From assembly GCF_000516985.1 (NCBI RefSeq), contig NW_006917091.1:4051022-4115021 (forward strand): a DNA stretch of 64,000 nucleotides, given 5' to 3'. The notes beneath the pieces are model-generated. The model was not told the origin of the DNA. It worked only from the letters and a program-made list of their open reading frames with translations, and made no database searches. Position 1 is the stretch's first letter, and every line of letters starts with the position of its first letter. The stretch comes from Pestalotiopsis fici W106-1 (taxonomy: Eukaryota; Ascomycota; Sordariomycetes; Amphisphaeriales; Sporocadaceae). The translations under genes were made by a program, and so were the position numbers. Positions 58,022-64,000 of the stretch are shown piece by piece.

Positions 58022-61000
58022 ATGTGGCTCAAAGTCGTAGGACCCGTCCTGATCACAGTACTGATCAGAGCTTCGGCTCTCCAGTATCCAATTCAATGGG
58101 GAGCCGATTTGGTCTTGGAGAGTCCCGACAGCCATGCGGCGTCCTCTACGAACAAGGAACAGTTCCTTGACAAGCTCGTCGCAGAGATGAGAATCGAGGA
58201 TTTGGGTCAGTTGTCATGTATACGTTCGTGAAATAGTCCAGATATTGATCAGATCAATAGCTTTGCAACTTCATCTTATGTTTGCTGGAGACATTATCGG
58301 GCCTGAACCGGACAATGGTCTATGGAGTAAGTTGGTTCCTAGAAGAAGACTGTGATGTGTTTAATGACATTATATCAGATGCCACCATGAGTTTCAGTCC
58401 TGAATCGCCAATTGGAATGATGCATGATTGGTACGACTTCTGATAAACTCGTTTCAACGCGCTCGACTAATATAACCAGGTACCCAATGAATGCTACTGA
58501 TTACAATTCCCTCCAACGAGCAAATCTTGATCGCTCACGCCTCAAAATTCCGCTCATGCAAACGGGCGAATGTCTGCATGGTGTTGGCTCTTTCAAACAA
58601 TCCATGTTCCCTCAAAGTATTGGCTTGTCCGCAAGTTTCGATGCCGATCTAGTATATCGTGTTGGGCGCGCGATTGGAACCGAGGCCCGCTCAATCGGTG
58701 TTCACGCTTGCTTTTCGCCTGTACTTGATCTTGGGTTGGATCCCAGATGGGGAAGATTGCAAGGTCAGATCGTCCTCGTTTTGACTATGGTTTCAAGAGC
58801 TGACAAAAACAGAGGCATGGGGTGAAGACAAAATATTAACTTCGAAAATGGGAGTCGCTTATTCTGCAGGACTTTCCAAGAACAACTCCTTGGGCGAGCC
58901 AGACGCTGTTGTACCCATCATGAAGGTAAATTTGATCTAGGAGCAATGTTGATAGAATTCTACTCATTATAATTTTGTCTAGCACTTTGCAGCACATGGC
59001 TCGCCTCAATCTGGTCACAACGCAGCGCCATTCATGGGCCATGGTAATCGACAGGTTCTACAAGATCTAATGACACCATTCAAGGCAGCCATTGACCTGG
59101 GAGGTGTACGAGGCATCATGATGTAAGAAATTTCAAAGTTTTACCATACATCCTAGTTGACATTAACATAGGGCATACAATGAGTTTGACGATATTCCAG
59201 CATCTATACATCCAAAGTTATACAAGACACTCGAGGACTGGGGTTACGATGGCTTTGTCATGGCCGATGACACTGGTTCGTAATCAATTCTCTCTCGCGT
59301 ATCAATTCCAAAAATATATCCAAGCTGAACAGTAGACAGGAATGATGCAACTTGAAACTGTGCATCGGGTAGCAGAATCTCCACTCGACGCCATGAAGCA
59401 ATGGTTTAATGCTGGTGGCATGCTCCAGTTTTATGACTATCCCCTTGATATATATACCAACGTACCATACCCAAGTTTAACAGCCCTGCAACTGATCACT
59501 AATACATGTTGCAGGCAATTAAACAATTGGTCATCGATGGATCTGTCCATCTGTCAAGGCTGCAATCGCACGTCCGCAGTATTCTAAGCGTCAAATGGGA
59601 TCTCGGTCTATTCAAGGACCCCTACCTGCCACCGGACATTGATCCTCGGACTATTGCTGAAAGGAACGATCAACTAGTCCTAGAGGCAGCACAGAAGAGT
59701 ATCGTTCTTCTTGAGAACAGGGACGCTACGCTGCCATTGAAGCTCAAGGAAAATGGAGTCACCAAAATAGCCCTGATCGGTCCATTCTCTGACACGCTCA
59801 ACCATGGCGGATATTCTGGAACATGGGGCCAAGTGCCAGCAGGGGCGGCCAAGACGTTGCGCGAAGGCTTGCTCAGCTATGCAAGAGACAGCAGCCAGCA
59901 GGTCGAAATCACCTCCAGCTGGGGAGTAGACTCGTGGGAGTACCACGCGCAATACGCGATTCCTGGATACTTGCTTTCTTCCGGAGGAGTATCAGGAGGA
60001 CTTTGGGCTACCTATTTTGCCACTACAGACTTTCAGGACGTACGCGCCGAGAGGCTGGAGGTGCCAGCTCAAGACTGGGGTCTGTATCCGCCAACTGGCC
60101 TTCCATCAACAAACTTTAGCGCTGTGTGGGAAGGCATTCTCACGTCCCCAGTGGACGCCGAGGTTGACGGCTGGCTCGGAGTGGCCGTGGGACCAAATAC
60201 AACGGTCAGGTTGTTTGTCGACGGCGAAATGATTTTGATGCATGGAATCAATGATCTCTCTTCAGACGGGACAATATTGAGCAACATCATGGATTACGCA
60301 TACGTACGAGCCAACGCGACGATACCACCACCTGGTGCGGCGCCTTTCACGTTCCAGAAAGGCGCAACATACCACATTCGGATCGAGTACCAGGCCTTCA
60401 ACTTACACAAGAAGATCGCAAATGTGGTATCGATTAACCATCAGGTCCAGCTTTTTTGGAACCTCGTCGACCGCAATCAAAATGGAGTGGGACAGGCGGT
60501 GCAACTAGCCAGCGATTCTGATCTCATCATCCTAGCAGTCGGCGCAGCATGGAACAGCGATGGTGAAAATGGCGACCGGGCGACACTTGGCTTATCTCCT
60601 CATCAGGATGTTCTTGCCCGTGAGATCTTTCGACTAGGCAAGCCCGTGGTGCTGGTCTTGCAGGGAGGCCGACCTTTTGCGATCCCCGAATATTATGACC
60701 AGAGTTCAGCAGTCCTCAGCACATTCTTCCCCGGGCAGTCGGGAGGTCAGGCAATCGCCGATGTCCTTTTTGGATCCGTGAATCCTGGAGGACGATTGCC
60801 TGTGACGGTTCCCAAGCATGTTGGCCAGCTTCCGGTGTACTACAACTACAAGTCTCTTGCTCGAAAGATTGCATACTTGGACGTGGATTCGGAGCCTGCG
60901 TATCCCTTTGGCTACGGATTATCGTACACGAAATTTGAGGTCACAGAGTTTGCCGCTTCTGGCGAGAACTTTTCCAATGGTCAATTGATAAACTTCTCGG

Positions 61001-61296
61001 CCAAAGTGAAGAATACTGGGTCATTGGCTGGCAGCCATGTCTTACAAGTATACCTGTTGGGTCGAATTTCCTCAATTGTTCAGCCAACACAGCAATTGGT
61101 GGCTTTCGACCGGATATATCTAGATGCTGGAGAAGAGAAAACGGTGTCGTTGGTGGTGGACGCTGACAGATACCTCCGCATTCTGAACCGCTGGGATCAA
61201 TGGGAATTGGAAAAAGGTCTATACACTTTTGCTCTGCTGGAACACGGTGGGGGAACTGCCAACACAACCGCAAGTGTGACATTGCAGTGTGTATAG
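58022..61296 (+). CDS. Secreted GH3 beta-glucosidase with PA14 insert and fibronectin-III-like end
   Basis: Nine exons: 58022-58205, 58261-58326, 58379-58430, 58480-58763, 58813-58925, 58983-59122, 59172-59275, 59340-59461 and 59515-61296; eight introns of 49-64 nt; 948 aa. Signal peptide MWLKVVGPVLITVLIRASA. GH3 barrel with RLKIPLMQTGECLHG, FSPVLDLGLDPRWGR, the catalytic Asp in GFVMADDTG, then the second domain from ALIGPFSDTLNHGGYSGTWG. A PA14 module, about residues 500-640 (LWATYF ... RLFVDGEMILMHG), is inserted, followed by GENGDRATLGL and FFPGQSGGQAIADVLFG. An FnIII-like domain ends the protein. Splitting of beta-linked gluco-oligosaccharides is expected; other beta-glycosides are possible. 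All introns fall in the first 1.5 kb. Confidence 0.93.
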
Positions 61297-61785
61297 AGAA
61301 AAAGGCTATAGATATCGGGCTGCTATCAATAGTCTCCAAGGTTTAAATCTGTTGTTGTGTCACAGTGATCAGAGCAGACTATAGTCATGGACTAATTCAT
61401 AGCACGGAAAGGTCCGCGGCAAACTTTCAAACGTTGACGATTTTCTTCCGAAAACCCGTCGGATAGTGGCTGTCATAGGAATCACGAGACAATATAATTC
61501 AACCTTGTAGGAGACAAGATTATAAAACAGATTTCTTGCGCAGTGCATACAAAAACACGGACGCTGTCACGTGCAGTCAGAGGTGGCGGGGAGCAGAAGA
61601 AGGAAAGGAATGAAATGGATGATGACTCAGCCGAGTCCACTAACTTACCCGTTACCAAGCTTCCCTTCGGCGTCTACAGGCACCGGTCCACCGCCCAGTT
61701 CGCAACACTATCTCACCGAGCTTCCGGTCCCCAGTGGTAGAACGTCGCAGAGCAGCTGGTTGGCAAAATATCCACCAAGCCCGGG
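61297..61785. other. intergenic spacer
   Basis: 3' flank of GH3 and promoter of the Zn2Cys6 gene. An upstream frame from about 61543 overlaps the leader and is not supported as coding. Confidence 0.55.
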
Positions 61786-64000
61786 ATGGAGGACAGCATT
61801 GACCCCAGGCTCCGCGGCACCGACGAGCAGAGCTCAGCTGTCGCCCACGATGCTCAAACGGGCCACCATAACGCTGTAGCACCGCAACCACCATCGATAG
61901 CATCACCAACGACAACGTCGACCGTAGGCCCCAGTCCAGCGTCAATCGGACCCCCGACCGGCCACAGCTATGGCGCAACTCCGGCCACGCCAGCGACAGC
62001 TTCGCATCCCCCCTACACGGCAGATGGCGAAACCCCCGACGGCGCTGCTGCTGGCCACGACGGCACGCCAGGCGACCCCAACGATCCTAAACGACCTCGT
62101 GCCTGCGAAGCTTGCCGCGGACTAAAAGTCAAGTGCGAGCCCGAGCCCACAGATCCCGACGGACCTTGCAAGAGATGCAAGAAGGCCAACCGGTCTTGCA
62201 TCATTACGCAGCCCACTAGGAAGAGGCAAAAGAAGACGGACAGCAGAGTTGCCGAGCTGGAAAAAAAGATTGATGCTCTGACAGCGAGTTTGCAGGCATC
62301 AAGAGGTGCGCCAGCATCACAGCCATCATCTGCCAGCGACCAGACCAACTTTGCCAGTTCCCATCAGCAACAACATGTTGTTGCCAATCTACCGCGAGAA
62401 TGGCACCAACCCCAAGCACCATCCCGGGAACCGCAGCCACAGTACAGCCCGGAGCAGAGCAGCAATGTGCCCTTCCTACCACCCGTGGTGATGGCTGGCC
62501 AGAAGAGGAAACACACGGACACTCCAGAGGGCTCTGCAGAAGAGTTGAAAGTTTGGCCAGCGCCTCCACCGAAACGAAACGAATACACCACGGATGTAAT
62601 CGATCGCGGCATCATGACGATGCAGCAAGCCAACGAGTGTTTCGCGCGGTATACAGACCACATGACCAAACACCTCCCTGCTGTCGTCTTTCCTGCAGGT
62701 ACAACAGCAGCAGAGGTGCGGAAGAACAAGCCTATTCTCTTCTTGGCAGTCATGGCGGCTGCATCCTCCGAGATTCCAGAAATTCAACGCCAACTGGTCA
62801 AGGAACTGGTGCAAATATTTGCCGACAAGATTGTCGTCTATGGCGAGAAGAGTTTGGAGCTTGTCCAAGCACTTCAAGTCGGCGTCATCTGGTATCACCC
62901 CCCGGAGCATTTTGAAGAGCTCAAGTTCTATCAGCTTGTGCACATGGGTGCTGTTATGGCCATTGACATTGGCTTGGGCAGGAAAAAGAGCAGTAGCAAG
63001 CAAAAGATGATTCCTTATACTTGGAAAGACCATCCACTGCGGAAACATCCACTCCCGGAGCCCACCACGATCGAATCTAGACGTACTTGGATGGCATGCT
63101 ATTTCTTGGCCTCTAATGTTGCCATGGCATTGCATCGCCCCAACCTCATAAGATGGGCACCTTTCATGACGGAATGCATGGACATACTAGAGTCCTCTCC
63201 AGAGGCTGCGCCTACTGACAAGTACTTGTGCCACCTGGTTTGGACGCACCGCCTGGCAGAGGAAGTCGGAATCCAATTTTCAATGGACGACCCAAACATA
63301 TTTGTCAATATTGCTGAGCCAAAGGTCCAGTATGCTCTCCGGGGTTTCGAGAGAGATCTAGAGAGATACAGTGATTCCATACCAAAAACCGAAAAACAAG
63401 GTAGGTCTACTTTAGCCTGGTGATCAACTATCCTATACTGATTTTCATCTCTTAGCATCGCTTCTCCTAAGCTTTAATGTGCTCAGTCTCTATATGCATG
63501 AAATAGCTCTGTATGTTGAAAAACCAGATGATATACGGCCACCGTATAATGCAGATGCTCTCCGAGACCCCGTCCCCGGATTGAACGAGTCTCTCACAGC
63601 TGCTCATATTGGAGCACTAAGCTCTTGCTTAACTGCAATTGATGGAATCTTTGAGACATTTCTGAGCATGGACGTACACAGTATACGCTGTTTACCCGTT
63701 TTCAATTTCGTTCGAGTCGCATACGCTGTAGTCGTCTTGATCAAGATGTACTTTAGCGCGAGCATGCCCAACTCTGAGCTTGGAAAGGTCATCAACAAGG
63801 ATCACATGAAGGTTGAAGAATACCTCGAGAAACTTCTTGCCAAGTTTGGCGAGGTTGCTGCTGCTGATAGGTCACGGCCAGCGGCCAAGTTTATTGTCGT
63901 CTTGGCTATGCTACGAGGCTGGTTTCAGAAACAAGGCAAGGGAGAACCTGGGGCTCCGTCACTCCCACCGCAACAAATGTCGGGCAATGAATTGACGCCA
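61786..64000 (+). CDS. Zn2Cys6 fungal transcription factor (3' end cut by window)
   Basis: ATG 61786. Exon 1 to 63400, intron 63401-63455 (55 nt), then open to the window edge; 719 codons seen. A Pro/Ala/Thr/Gly-rich N-terminus (about 100 residues) precedes the binuclear zinc cluster CEACRGLKVKC ... CKRCKKANRSC with a 13-residue Pro/Asp-rich loop between the two halves, a basic linker (PTRKRQKKTD) and a coiled-coil dimerisation helix (RVAELEKKIDALTASLQ). The middle homology region is recognisable (RRTWMACYFLASNVAMALHR). The layout and spacing resemble the Leu3/War1-like group of regulators rather than Gal4 itself. Targets unknown; it lies beside the GH3 gene, but nothing in the sequence ties them. 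Confidence 0.92.

Overview
The window is nuclear DNA of a filamentous ascomycete, most likely a sordariomycete and probably of the order Hypocreales. The signs are short (about 50-120 nt) GT-AG introns with CTAAC/CTGAC-like branch sites, TATA boxes 50-230 nt upstream of several starts, and a fungal gene set: AA9 polysaccharide monooxygenase with CBM1, multicopper oxidase, 2EXR proteins, CYP504-type P450, Zn2Cys6 regulator, and an intronless GH2 exo-glucosaminidase of the chitosan-degrading type. The order is inferred from gene content, not proven. Gene models were built by hand from reading frames and splice signals; exon sums were checked for divisibility by three.

Layout. 1.5-5.5 kb: vacuolar dipeptidyl aminopeptidase (+) and an isoprenylcysteine methyltransferase-like membrane protein (+). 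6.1-8.0 kb: five-exon laccase (-). 10.9-11.6 kb: small secreted protein with an Asp/Ser tail (+). 13.7-19.0 kb: the most unusual part, with two tandem paralogues of a DUF7587-like, possibly ADP-ribosyltransferase-like domain (the first frameshifted, the second ending in two SUMO-interaction-like motifs), facing a divergent protein kinase (-) with a C-terminal heptad repeat. 20.2-22.8 kb: GH2 exo-beta-D-glucosaminidase (+). 23.3-23.6 kb: short 2EXR protein with possible decayed 3' sequence. 24.5-28.3 kb: an unknown Gln-rich protein and the ER J-protein ERJ5 (both -). 28.9-32.4 kb: CYP504-like P450 and a second J-domain protein (both -). 33.8-36.8 kb: basic/SR-rich membrane protein (+), a disordered protein without a visible ATG, and PRA1 (both -).

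38.7-41.7 kb: SAM methyltransferase (-) and thioredoxin-PITH protein (+) sharing a 543-bp promoter. 45.4-46.3 kb: second 2EXR gene (+). 47.2-50.7 kb: AA9-CBM1 LPMO and M14 carboxypeptidase, both secreted (-). 51.3-57.1 kb: SDR (-), a secreted Thr/Asp-rich protein with a C-terminal lectin-like domain (+), and a zinc alcohol dehydrogenase (-). 58.0-61.3 kb: nine-exon GH3 beta-glucosidase with PA14 insert (+). 61.8-64.0 kb: Zn2Cys6 regulator running off the right edge (+).

Functionally the window mixes housekeeping secretory-pathway genes (DAPB, ICMT-like, ERJ5, PRA1, TXNL-like) with secreted hydrolases and oxidases acting on plant or fungal polymers (laccase, AA9, GH2, GH3, carboxypeptidase). 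There is no PKS, NRPS or terpene cyclase, so it is not a classical metabolite cluster. No tRNA, rRNA, CRISPR array or intact transposon was recognised.
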